Shown here in pieces: positions 39,253 to 46,905 of a stretch of DNA of 64,000 nt. Both the position numbers and the translations under genes were made by a program. How positions within the stretch are numbered: position 1 is the first letter of the stretch; each line of letters opens with the position of its first letter. The stretch comes from Nonlabens tegetincola (lineage in GTDB: Bacteria > Bacteroidota > Bacteroidia > Flavobacteriales > Flavobacteriaceae), in assembly GCF_002954355.1 (NCBI RefSeq), contig NZ_MQVV01000012.1:496001-560000 (forward strand), written 5' to 3'. The notes below the pieces were generated by a model that saw nothing but the letters and a program-made list of their open reading frames with translations, was not told the origin of the DNA and did no database searches.

Positions 39253-39286
39253 ATAACACACCCCTAAAAAAATAGGGGTGTGTTAT
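39253..39286. promoter_or_regulatory. Inverted repeat upstream of glnN (operator or terminator)
   Basis: ATAACACACCCCT (39253-39265) and AGGGGTGTGTTAT (39274-39286) are perfect 13-bp arms around an 8-nt AT loop. It starts 10 nt upstream of the glnN -7 box. On the minus strand it is not followed by a T run, so it may be an operator rather than, or as well as, the terminator of the exchanger gene. Confidence 0.6.
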
Positions 39287-39322
39287 TAACAAAACGTTAT
39301 TTTATTGTAGTAACCCTATTTA

Positions 39323-40276
39323 TTATAGGGATTGGTAGGCAAGGTAAATAAACAATACATAAAGGGATAATAAAACTATTCCCTTAATTCTTGTAAGAGT
39401 AAACCACTTAGGTAAATATGCTAGTGGTAAAAGAATAAGTGCAAAGCCTAACATCCAAAATATATCATTGGACATTAAACTGGGAGCATCTTCTGGGACA
39501 TTAATAGGAGTAATTAAAGCTGTAATACCTAACACTGAACCTATATTGAAAATATTTGAACCGATAAGATTACCTAGTGAGATTGCTTTCTCTTTTTTGA
39601 GAGCAGCAATGATGGATGCAGCAAGTTCTGGAACACTAGTACCTACAGCTACCATACTTATGCCTATTATACTTTTAGGTATATCTAAGTTTTCAGCGAT
39701 GTCAATTGCACCTGTAACTAACCATTCAGAGCCTTTCCATAAAGCCAGTCCGCCAATAGTTAAGAAAACAATGATTTTCCACCATTGACTTTCTTGCAAT
39801 TCTTCATCCATTTCCTGAGAATCTCTATTACCTTTAGTTGCTCTTCTTATTAAGAGAACTAAGAATAATACGATAAGTCCTAATAATAGAAGTCCTTCCC
39901 ATCGTTCCAGCATGTTTCCTGTGTAAAGGCATAAATAAAGTAAAATGCTAAAAAGAACCATCCATGGCCAATTAAATTTAAAGAAATCTTTTTCTATGGT
40001 CAAACTGGAAATAAGAGCCGTAACTCCTAATACTAACCCTATGTTTGCTACATTGGATCCTATAACGTTTCCTAATGATAAACCTGGAGATCCATTGAGA
40101 GCTGCTTGCACACTTACTATGAGTTCTGGAGCGCTAGTGGCAAATGACACTACCGTTAATCCTATTATCATTCTTGATAGATTTAGCTTTAAGGAAAGTC
40201 CAACTGAAGACCTTACCAAGAATTCACCACCTACAATAAGTGCAATTAAACCAAGAAATAGATAAAGTATACTCAT
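39323..40276 (-). CDS. Calcium/sodium antiporter (CaCA family, YrbG-like)
   Basis: A 317-aa inner-membrane cation exchanger with about ten helices and the internal duplication typical of the family. The two alpha repeats carry TVVSFATSAPELIVS with GNVIGSNVANIGLVLG, and SMVAVGTSVPELAAS with GNLIGSNIFNIGSVLG. The acidic ion-binding residues are the Glu in each APEL/VPEL. It is likely Ca2+ efflux driven by Na+; K+ or other ions are possible. It lies upstream of glnN in the same direction, separated by hairpins at 39312-39330 and 39253-39286. Confidence 0.92.
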   Translation of the reverse strand: MSILYLFLGLIALIVGGEFLVRSSVGLSLKLNLSRMIIGLTVVSFATSAPELIVSVQAALNGSPGLSLGNVIGSNVANIGLVLGVTALISSLTIEKDFFKFNWPWMVLFSILLYLCLYTGNMLERWEGLLLLGLIVLFLVLLIRRATKGNRDSQEMDEELQESQWWKIIVFLTIGGLALWKGSEWLVTGAIDIAENLDIPKSIIGISMVAVGTSVPELAASIIAALKKEKAISLGNLIGSNIFNIGSVLGITALITPINVPEDAPSLMSNDIFWMLGFALILLPLAYLPKWFTLTRIKGIVLLSLYVLFIYLAYQSL

Positions 40277-40317
40277 AATAATTTGTAATCTTAATGATAT
40301 GAAAGACTATCTATAGA

Positions 40318-41346
40318 CTAGTCTTTAGGTATATGCTTTTGTACAAAGTTATCAAAAGAGTTGGCGATACTAGTATTAAACTTATTTGCATTATTCACAA
40401 GGCCGCTTTGCGCTTTATTATAAAGTTTAAGCTTTTTATTTACTTCATCAACTTTTTTATTAAAATCATCTACCATTTTCTTTGTCCTTTTGTTAGGACT
40501 AGTTTTATCTAGGGTTGTCTTTAACTTTTCAAAGTCTTTTTGATAAATAAGAAAATCAGTAATAGGGGCAATGTAAGTGTCGGCCATTTTAACGTAGTTC
40601 TTAAACGATTTATTTATCGCAAGAATCAATGATTTATCATTATTAAAACCCTTGTAAGTTTTTAATTTTTCAATACCGGCAAGAGCTTCTGTTTTAAGAG
40701 CATTGGCATTTTGTTGTAAGCCATTTACATCCTGTTTTTCTAGTGATTCAAATAAGTAGATCTCGTTTATTTTAACTTTAAAGTAAATTAGGAAAAGGTC
40801 GTTTTTATAATCAAATACTTCACCTGCCTTGCGCATTTTGTTCCCTAACTCAGATTCTTCATCGGTAAAGTTTATGTTGTTTTTATTTCCAAATTCTTTT
40901 ACAGCCTTTTCGTATTGTAGTTCAACTTCGGCACTTTTTTCATCAAGAGCTTCTTGGGCTAGGATATAAGCTTCCATAGCATCATAAGATTCTTGAGCTA
41001 TTTTTTCCAGATCAATTACTTTTTCAAATTCTTCATTCATGATATCAATCCTGAATTGCATGATTTTTAAAGTTTCATTTTTGTACTCATCTCCACCTAC
41101 AGTTTCAGCTTTTTTAATTCTGTTCATAGAATTATTAATTGCTTTAATCAATTGCTGTTTTCTTTTTTGGATGGTTTTATCTCTCTTTGAATGGGCAACT
41201 GCTTGGGTAAGTTTCCAACTGCGTTTGGAAATGCTACGGTATTCCTTATTCATAAAGTTTAAGTATTCTCCCATGTCGTCGAATTGTTGCGCTTTCGCGA
41301 AAGCGAAACTTAAAAGAAAGAATAAGGTTACAAATAGTTTTTTCAT
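40318..41346 (-). CDS. LIC11966-family-like surface protein
   Basis: A 342-aa exported, Lys/Glu/Asn-rich, mostly helical protein. The signal peptide MKKLFVTLFFLLSFAFAKAQ has its cleavage region (AFAKA-Q) built by palindrome copy 9. The pattern NKEYRSISKRSWKLTQAVAHSK, IAQESYDAMEAYILAQEALDEK and FEKLKTTLDK recalls the LIC11966 family of putative surface proteins; this is from memory. The function is unknown. It follows the S41 protease gene with a 2-nt gap, so the two are coexpressed. About 40 bp downstream is the exchanger gene. Confidence 0.65.
   Translation of the reverse strand: MKKLFVTLFFLLSFAFAKAQQFDDMGEYLNFMNKEYRSISKRSWKLTQAVAHSKRDKTIQKRKQQLIKAINNSMNRIKKAETVGGDEYKNETLKIMQFRIDIMNEEFEKVIDLEKIAQESYDAMEAYILAQEALDEKSAEVELQYEKAVKEFGNKNNINFTDEESELGNKMRKAGEVFDYKNDLFLIYFKVKINEIYLFESLEKQDVNGLQQNANALKTEALAGIEKLKTYKGFNNDKSLILAINKSFKNYVKMADTYIAPITDFLIYQKDFEKLKTTLDKTSPNKRTKKMVDDFNKKVDEVNKKLKLYNKAQSGLVNNANKFNTSIANSFDNFVQKHIPKD
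41290..41305. repeat. Palindrome family, copy 9 (inside a signal peptide)
   Basis: Perfect CGCTTTCGCGAAAGCG read on the minus strand as F-A-F-A-K-A-Q, spanning the predicted signal peptidase I site of the LIC11966-like protein. Confidence 0.92.
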
Positions 41347-41348
41347 AG

Positions 41349-43382
41349 TTAATTATTAAAGTTGGTTAATATGTGAATGCTTTCTTGCACGTAAGGATCG
41401 GAAGATAGTTGTAATTTAATTTCTTCATTGTACTCCTGATCAATAGAATTGTATTTTAATATTTCGGTAGTGCTTTCGTGATCTTCAACGGTGAACAACA
41501 CATCAGTATAGGAAATCTCTAGTTCAGAAATTAATGAGGTTATTTCTTGATAATGTTTGAATACACTTTCCAATGTGAGATCAAATGATTTATGAAATAG
41601 TTGATCAAATTTTTCACGTTGAAGATTCATTTTTTTGAAAACATCATTGTTCATTGTTCTTTTTGTGGATGAGGAAATGATGTGATCTAAATCTAAAGGT
41701 GCTTTAACGGGAATTCTACTTGCTGCTTGTACATCGGGAACTTCAAACGGTTGGGAAAAACTGGGAGCATGTGCTGTTGTACTTGTTCCATCGGGCAGCG
41801 CTACATCTGGAGTAATTCCTTTCTCATTATGTGACTTTCCGTAGATATTATAAAATGCTCCCGTGGTGAGTTTCATGAAACCGTCCTTGGGTTCATCCTC
41901 ATTAACAGGTAGGACAACTTGCATTGTAGATTTACCATAAGTTGTTGAGCCTACAATAACACCGCGATTATAGTCTTTCATAACATTAGTAAACAATTCT
42001 GATGCAGAGGCACTGTATTTATTTACAAGGATCACTAGTGGTCCACTGTAAGCAGCTCCTCGATTAAAGTCCTTAAGGATTATAGGCTCTTCTTGATCGG
42101 TAGTATTGATTATCGATACTGGACCACGATTGATGAATAGACCTGCAAAGTCTACTGCTTCTTTTAAGGATCCACCACCATTGAATCTTAAATCAATTAT
42201 CAATCCTGTGATGTTTGATTGGATAAGCTTGTAAATTTCGGCAGCAGCATCATTTGCCATTCCCAATCCATCAGGCTTTTCTAAATCTGTATAAAAGCTG
42301 TTGATTTTGAGATATCCTATGGATCTATCGTTTAGTAAGTAACCTCTTAGAAAATTTGAAATCACAGGTAGTTCCCTTTTGTTAATAGTGGTTTCTTTTT
42401 GGTTACCATCTTTATCTTGTGTAATTAGGGTAATTGATTCTTGTGCCTCACTGTTGATTTTTTGATTTATTTCTGAGTTTGATAAACAATTAAAATCAAG
42501 TTCGACGTCTTCTGTTTTAATTGAAACCACTACATCGTTCTCCTCGGGTAACTCAGTTTTTTCATTTAAACCTGTGGATAGTAGTTCGCCAACTACCAGT
42601 TTGTTTGCCAGATTATCATCTTTCCTTAAAGAAATTCCAAAACTTTCTTGATTAAGACTAACATCTTTTTCAAAAGACTCCTTTTCATTGATAGTAAAGT
42701 ATCTTGTGTGCTTATCCTGAGATAAGCCTATTGCATTAAGAAAACTTGCTTCTATCTTACGTTTTATTTCTATAGGATTATTGATTAAATATTCTAACTG
42801 GCAAATAGATTCGTTTACTGCGTTAATCCGATGCTCAGATTCATGTTCTGGGAATTTTTCTAGAGCAATGTCTAGCTCTTTAAAATTTGCTGAATGAGAA
42901 AAGAAGATGGATAATTTCAATTGTTTTGTCCAAACATTTTCTAATTCATTTTTTGGTATCCAATAATTCTCAAGATTTTTTCTTCTTTTTACTTGTTCAA
43001 TCGATGTGTAATCTGGTTTGGTGGTAAGAAACCTCGTAAGAAAATCGTGCTTTTTGATTATGGATTGTAGCATCAAGCTCTCATAAAACTTGATATTGAT
43101 GCAATCTAAGTTAATTAGAGAATTGAAATCTGCTTGTGCTTGATCTTGAATTAATTCAGACTGTTCTGAGCTTAGGAGTATATGGTCCTCGTCAAGTTGA
43201 TTGACCAAAATTGTAGCCGCGCTAAGATTCCAGTTTTTCTCTTTGAACTGTGGATTGTAATGATGTTGTTCTATTAAATCAATAACTCGTTTTGATCTCT
43301 GACAAAATTCAATTTGAGATTCAATGAATTGTACGTTAAAAAAAAGGACAATAAAGAGAGGAGTGAAAAAGGTTGGCTTCAT
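41349..43382 (-). CDS. C-terminal processing peptidase, S41 (Tsp/Prc-like)
   Basis: A tail-specific protease of about 677 aa acting in the periplasm. Signal peptide MKPTFFTPLFIVLFFNVQFI; long helical N-terminal domain (residues ~20-220); PDZ domain (~230-320); and the S41 core with GYLKINSFYTDLEKPDGLGM, LIIDLRFNGGGSLKEAVDFAG, the Ser motif SASASE (457-462) and Lys484 in GSTTYGKSTMQ. A C-terminal DUF3340-like helical region follows. I take the ATG at 43382; a TTG three codons upstream (43391) is less likely. It forms an operon with the LIC11966-like gene. Confidence 0.9.
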   Translation of the reverse strand: MKPTFFTPLFIVLFFNVQFIESQIEFCQRSKRVIDLIEQHHYNPQFKEKNWNLSAATILVNQLDEDHILLSSEQSELIQDQAQADFNSLINLDCINIKFYESLMLQSIIKKHDFLTRFLTTKPDYTSIEQVKRRKNLENYWIPKNELENVWTKQLKLSIFFSHSANFKELDIALEKFPEHESEHRINAVNESICQLEYLINNPIEIKRKIEASFLNAIGLSQDKHTRYFTINEKESFEKDVSLNQESFGISLRKDDNLANKLVVGELLSTGLNEKTELPEENDVVVSIKTEDVELDFNCLSNSEINQKINSEAQESITLITQDKDGNQKETTINKRELPVISNFLRGYLLNDRSIGYLKINSFYTDLEKPDGLGMANDAAAEIYKLIQSNITGLIIDLRFNGGGSLKEAVDFAGLFINRGPVSIINTTDQEEPIILKDFNRGAAYSGPLVILVNKYSASASELFTNVMKDYNRGVIVGSTTYGKSTMQVVLPVNEDEPKDGFMKLTTGAFYNIYGKSHNEKGITPDVALPDGTSTTAHAPSFSQPFEVPDVQAASRIPVKAPLDLDHIISSSTKRTMNNDVFKKMNLQREKFDQLFHKSFDLTLESVFKHYQEITSLISELEISYTDVLFTVEDHESTTEILKYNSIDQEYNEEIKLQLSSDPYVQESIHILTNFNN

Positions 43383-43489
43383 GTTTTTCAAGGCTACAAA
43401 TTTTGCAATTTGAAGTCTTCTATAGGTTGGTTAAAAACCAAAAATAAGGTATTTATAAAAATTTTCGCTTAGTGAGTTTATAGGCAAGA

Positions 43490-43527
43490 TGAAAAAAAAG
43501 GAACACTAGAGGTGACCGGTGTTCCTT
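43490..43527 (-). terminator. Terminator after the DUF2490 gene
   Basis: On the minus strand AAGGAACAC ... GTGTTCCTT is followed by eight T residues (43497-43490). Confidence 0.82.
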
Positions 43528-43535
43528 ATGTGAAA

Positions 43536-44228
43536 TTAGAAACTATGATGTAAACTGAACTGTAATTGACCTTTTTGCCAATTTACAGTGGTTTGTTCCA
43601 TAAAACCAATTTGTGCTCTAAGATTGTTTGAGATAGAATAACCCATTCCTATGTAGGTACGATTGCGGTCAAAGAATTGGACACTGCGACCATTTCCAAT
43701 TTTACGTTCACCATTTATAAAAATCTCATTGTAAAAAGCTGTATAAATGGCTCCTTTACTTAGGTTTTTCTTATTCCACGGTATGTTAACAAATAGATTA
43801 TAACGATATCTCGTTCTAAAATCTTGATTCTCTACCCATCGCTGCTCATATCTAATGCGATGCGTAAGTAATAATCTGTTGAAGAGAGATTGGTTAAACA
43901 AGGCTTCTTGATATATCCTGTTTTCAGAAACAGGCGCGTCTATATCGGTCCCAAAGCGTCCCGTTGTAATATTGGCATATCCTAAGGTAAGTTTAACACC
44001 ACTATCCTTTGGGGTATATGTAACTCCTGTTCTTAATAACAATTGTTCTCGATCGCCTAAACCTCTCCAGTCACGATATTGGTAGTCACCTTGAAGACCC
44101 CAATTCGATTCTTTAAATTCTGTATTCCAGAAATACATGTACCAAGCACCTAGTTGATCTTCATCGGGACCTTGTGCATAAGCAGAGAAAGAGAGTAGTA
44201 ATACTAATAGAAAGATAATTTTTTTCAT
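43536..44228 (-). CDS. DUF2490 outer-membrane protein
   Basis: 230 aa with signal peptide MKKIIFLLVLLLSFSAYAQ. The rest is an alternating strand pattern rich in Tyr, Trp and Arg (SNWGLQGDYQYRDWRGLGDREQLLLRTGVTYT, shown in part). It ends in LQFSLHHSF, whose final Phe is the usual outer-membrane beta-barrel targeting residue. It is probably a 10-12 strand barrel; function unknown. It is flanked by its own terminator and that of the upstream lipoprotein gene. Confidence 0.82.
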   Translation of the reverse strand: MKKIIFLLVLLLSFSAYAQGPDEDQLGAWYMYFWNTEFKESNWGLQGDYQYRDWRGLGDREQLLLRTGVTYTPKDSGVKLTLGYANITTGRFGTDIDAPVSENRIYQEALFNQSLFNRLLLTHRIRYEQRWVENQDFRTRYRYNLFVNIPWNKKNLSKGAIYTAFYNEIFINGERKIGNGRSVQFFDRNRTYIGMGYSISNNLRAQIGFMEQTTVNWQKGQLQFSLHHSF

Positions 44229-44242
44229 AGGAAAATATTGAG

Positions 44243-44273
44243 AACAACCCAGTCATGTCGTGACTGGGTTGTT
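44243..44273 (-). terminator. Terminator after the NTF2-like lipoprotein gene
   Basis: AACAACCCAGTCA (44243-44255) pairs with TGACTGGGTTGTT (44261-44273), a 13-bp stem with loop TGTCG. The T run on the minus strand is weak. Confidence 0.75.
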
Positions 44274-44285
44274 TAAAAGTATAAA

Positions 44286-44915
44286 TTAATTAGGATTATA
44301 TGGTAAAGAGGACTGGTGAGCTACAATTCTTAGTTTTCCAGTTTTATCCTTTACATAAGCAAATGTATACTCCACTTTAGTTGTTGATCCTTGAAGGTCT
44401 GTAAAATAATAGTTACCCATAGCAATTGCCATTCTACAACTGTTGTTTATAATTCCAGTATTATCAAAGGTAACTTTATTATACGGCTTTATAGCAAATC
44501 CTTTGTCCTCTGGGTAAGCCTCATTACCTGCAACAAAATAGGATAAGGCAGCATCAAAGCTAGATCTAAATTGGTCATCCGACGCTAGAGTAGGTTTAAA
44601 AAGAACGCTACTAAGGTCATAACCGTACATATCCTGTATAAAGTCTGCAGCTTCACCAGAGTAATCGCCTTGATCAGTATAGACTTTTCCTATTCTTACA
44701 ATTCCCTGACCCCATAGTTTTTGAGCCTCTATAACTTCTCGTTCTGTAATACATTCATCCGAATAAAGTAAAGGATCGTGATCTGCGTTTGTGTTCAATG
44801 CTTCTTTCTGATTGTCCTCAGAATTTGTATTCATTGAATCATTTTGTGGATTTTGGCAATTGTAAAGAGCTATGAAACTCACTATTACAATCAGGTTTAA
44901 AAGTGTCTTTTTCAT
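44286..44915 (-). CDS. Lipoprotein with SnoaL/NTF2-like domain, unassigned
   Basis: 209 aa from the ATG at 44915 (MKKTLLNLIVIVSFIALYNC, lipid Cys20). A TTG eight codons upstream (44939) overlaps the likely -7 box and is rejected. After an N/D/E-rich linker the domain is EAQKLWGQGIVRIGKVYTDQ, VLFKPTLASDDQFR, EDKGFAIKPYNKVTFDNTG, AMGNYYFTD and LRIVAHQSSLPYNPN. This is the pattern of small SnoaL-like Bacteroidota proteins, some of them mislabelled phosphoribosyl-AMP cyclohydrolase. The substrate is unknown. Confidence 0.7.
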   Translation of the reverse strand: MKKTLLNLIVIVSFIALYNCQNPQNDSMNTNSEDNQKEALNTNADHDPLLYSDECITEREVIEAQKLWGQGIVRIGKVYTDQGDYSGEAADFIQDMYGYDLSSVLFKPTLASDDQFRSSFDAALSYFVAGNEAYPEDKGFAIKPYNKVTFDNTGIINNSCRMAIAMGNYYFTDLQGSTTKVEYTFAYVKDKTGKLRIVAHQSSLPYNPN

Positions 44916-44936
44916 TTTTTTTAATTTTTGATGGTA

Positions 44937-44944
44937 CAAATATC
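44937..44944 (-). promoter_or_regulatory. Near-consensus -7 box GATATTTG
   Basis: One base off TAnnTTTG on the minus strand, 21 nt before the ATG at 44915. An inverted repeat (44963-44977) occupies the -33 region. Confidence 0.4.
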
Positions 44945-45279
44945 AGTCATGCTTTTATAAAAGATAGTAATACTATCATAAATGATTGTTTTACTTTTTG
45001 GTATAAAAGTAAAGATTTGGTTGAGTTTTCCTTATTTATCAGCACTTTGTAGCATATAGGTTAGGAAGATATCTTGCTTATTGATTTAACATTGGTTAAT
45101 TAAATAGTTGGGAATGCATTAAATATTACGTTTAATAAGAGCTTCATCACGAATACTCTTGATTTTGTGAAGTGTTTAATTTTTGTTCTCAATTATTTAT
45201 AAATGTAGATATTAACAAAAAAGGTCAGGCTAACTTTGACTGTAGTTGACCTGACCTTTTCAAATTAAGGAAGTTTAAA
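44940..45279. other. 340-bp gene-free stretch
   Basis: No convincing gene. It holds the promoter region of the NTF2-like lipoprotein gene, including the inverted repeat GATAGT-AAT-ACTATC at 44963-44977, then about 230 bp of AT-rich sequence with no clear feature, and the terminator of the next gene (45219-45260). Confidence 0.6.
45219..45260 (-). terminator. Terminator after the FGE-like lipoprotein gene
   Basis: AAAAGGTCAGG (45219-45229) pairs with CCTGACCTTTT (45250-45260), with a partly paired inner loop. On the minus strand it continues into TTTTTTGTTAAT. Confidence 0.82.
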
Positions 45280-46086
45280 TTATTCTACTTCACATATACA
45301 TCTAAATCCATTTTGAAATTCTGATTTTTGATACACATTTGGTTCGTAATCAAATAAAGGATTGTATTCTCCGGTTTGTGCGTATTCATTTAATTCAAAT
45401 ATGAATAATTGATCATCATCTTGCATTCTTTTGAATTCGTGAAAATCACCATTATATCCATAAATCTGTTCTTTGTAACGTAATAATTTATATTCTCTAT
45501 CTAATTTGTATTGAGCTGCCTTCATTTCGGCAACTGTAGGTAACCTATACGTTACTTTTGAAGGAAATCTATCTCTTTTGCGAGCATTTTTACTTCTTAT
45601 AGCATAGACAGCATTTACCACATCTGTACGCCATTTACAATACATTTCAGCCTGTTCTTTATTAATTTGTATAACAGGATGCCATTGGTACCATGGTGCG
45701 CTGGTGTAATTATCTACATTAAGTTTGTTATTGATTAACTCAAATGGGTTTTCATGGCTCATTGCCATATAAAGTCTAGTGTTACCTGACCATGGTATAA
45801 AAACGCTATCGGGTTTAACGCCATAACTAGGAAGGTTTTTTAGTTCTTCATGTCTTTTTAATGACCAGTAGTTTTCCAGATGATCTAAAAATTCATTGTA
45901 CATTAAATTTGTGACCGGTACTTTATCTATATACAAGTTATCAGTAAGTTGTATCGTTCCAGGTGGAGTAGAAGGGTCAACCTCCAAAGGGTCATATTTA
46001 TCCATGTTTTTATATCCACTGCAATTAATTAGTAGAAATAATATGGATAATAAACCTAGTTTATTAGGTATATTATATTTGATCAT
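45280..46086 (-). CDS. Lipoprotein with formylglycine-generating-enzyme-like domain
   Basis: 268 aa with lipobox LLINC (Cys22). The mature part resembles the FGE-sulfatase / C-type-lectin-like fold also found in gliding proteins GldJ and GldK. The blocks are NLYIDKVPVTNLMYNEFLDH near the start, WHPVIQINKEQAEMYCKWRT in the middle, TYRLPTVAEMKAAQ, and the closing NGFRCICEVE (GFR motif). The catalytic Cys pair of true FGE is not clearly present, so it is likely structural. No sulfatase or gld gene is adjacent. Role unknown. Confidence 0.75.
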   Translation of the reverse strand: MIKYNIPNKLGLLSILFLLINCSGYKNMDKYDPLEVDPSTPPGTIQLTDNLYIDKVPVTNLMYNEFLDHLENYWSLKRHEELKNLPSYGVKPDSVFIPWSGNTRLYMAMSHENPFELINNKLNVDNYTSAPWYQWHPVIQINKEQAEMYCKWRTDVVNAVYAIRSKNARKRDRFPSKVTYRLPTVAEMKAAQYKLDREYKLLRYKEQIYGYNGDFHEFKRMQDDDQLFIFELNEYAQTGEYNPLFDYEPNVYQKSEFQNGFRCICEVE

Positions 46087-46191
46087 AAGTTGTTAAAAAC
46101 AAAATATTAAAATTGCCTCAAAAATAGGGTATTAATAAAGTATTGAGCATTTTTGTAAACCTATTTATTCAACAACAAATAAACACCACAA

Positions 46192-46848
46192 ATGAAGTTT
46201 TTTATTGACACTGCAAATCTAGATCAAATAGCTGAAGCTCAAGGTTTAGGGGTTCTTGACGGCGTAACTACCAATCCATCCCTTATGGCTAAGGAAGGTA
46301 TTACTGGAGAACAAAATATTATCAATCATTACAAAGCAATTTGTGATATAGTAGATGGCCACGTAAGTGCCGAGGTTATTTCTACTGATTTTAAAGGTAT
46401 GGTAGAAGAAGGTGAAAAACTTGCCGCGCTTAATGATCAAATAGTAGTTAAACTACCTATGATTAAGGACGGTGTAAAGGCTTGTAAATACTTTTCAGAC
46501 AAAGGGATTAAAACAAACGTTACCTTAGTATTTTCTCCAGGTCAAGCTATTCTTGCAGCCAAGGCTGGTGCAACATATGTATCACCTTTTATTGGAAGGT
46601 TAGATGATATAAGTACAGATGGTCTTAACTTAATATCAGAAATCAGACATATCTATGATAACTATGGGTTTGAAACTGAAATTCTAGCCGCTTCAGTGAG
46701 ACATACTATGCACGTTATTGACTGTGCAAAAATAGGAGCTGATGTTATGACAGGTCCTCTTTCTTCAATTGAAGGGCTTCTTAAACATCCTCTTACCGAC
46801 ATAGGATTAGAAAAATTTCTTGCTGATTACAAGAAAGGTAATTCTTAA
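46192..46848 (+). CDS. Transaldolase / fructose-6-phosphate aldolase-like
   Basis: 218 aa, the small TalC/Fsa-type transaldolase. It carries out dihydroxyacetone transfer in the pentose phosphate pathway or aldol cleavage of fructose 6-phosphate. The opening [33 protein letters not shown], the Schiff-base Lys in [32 protein letters not shown], and [11 protein letters not shown] are all present. TalC and Fsa activity cannot be separated from sequence alone, so no symbol is given. It is monocistronic, with a terminator at 46861. Confidence 0.9.
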   Translation: MKFFIDTANLDQIAEAQGLGVLDGVTTNPSLMAKEGITGEQNIINHYKAICDIVDGHVSAEVISTDFKGMVEEGEKLAALNDQIVVKLPMIKDGVKACKYFSDKGIKTNVTLVFSPGQAILAAKAGATYVSPFIGRLDDISTDGLNLISEIRHIYDNYGFETEILAASVRHTMHVIDCAKIGADVMTGPLSSIEGLLKHPLTDIGLEKFLADYKKGNS

Positions 46849-46860
46849 TAAGAAACTATA

Positions 46861-46895
46861 AAAAACCCGAATCTAATGATTCGGGTTTTTTTTTA
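46861..46895. terminator. Bidirectional terminator after the transaldolase gene
   Basis: AAAAACCCGAATC (46861-46873), loop TAAT, GATTCGGGTTTTT (46878-46890), then more T. It separates it from the convergent thioredoxin-like gene. Confidence 0.92.
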
Positions 46896-46905
46896 TATAA
46901 TTTCA

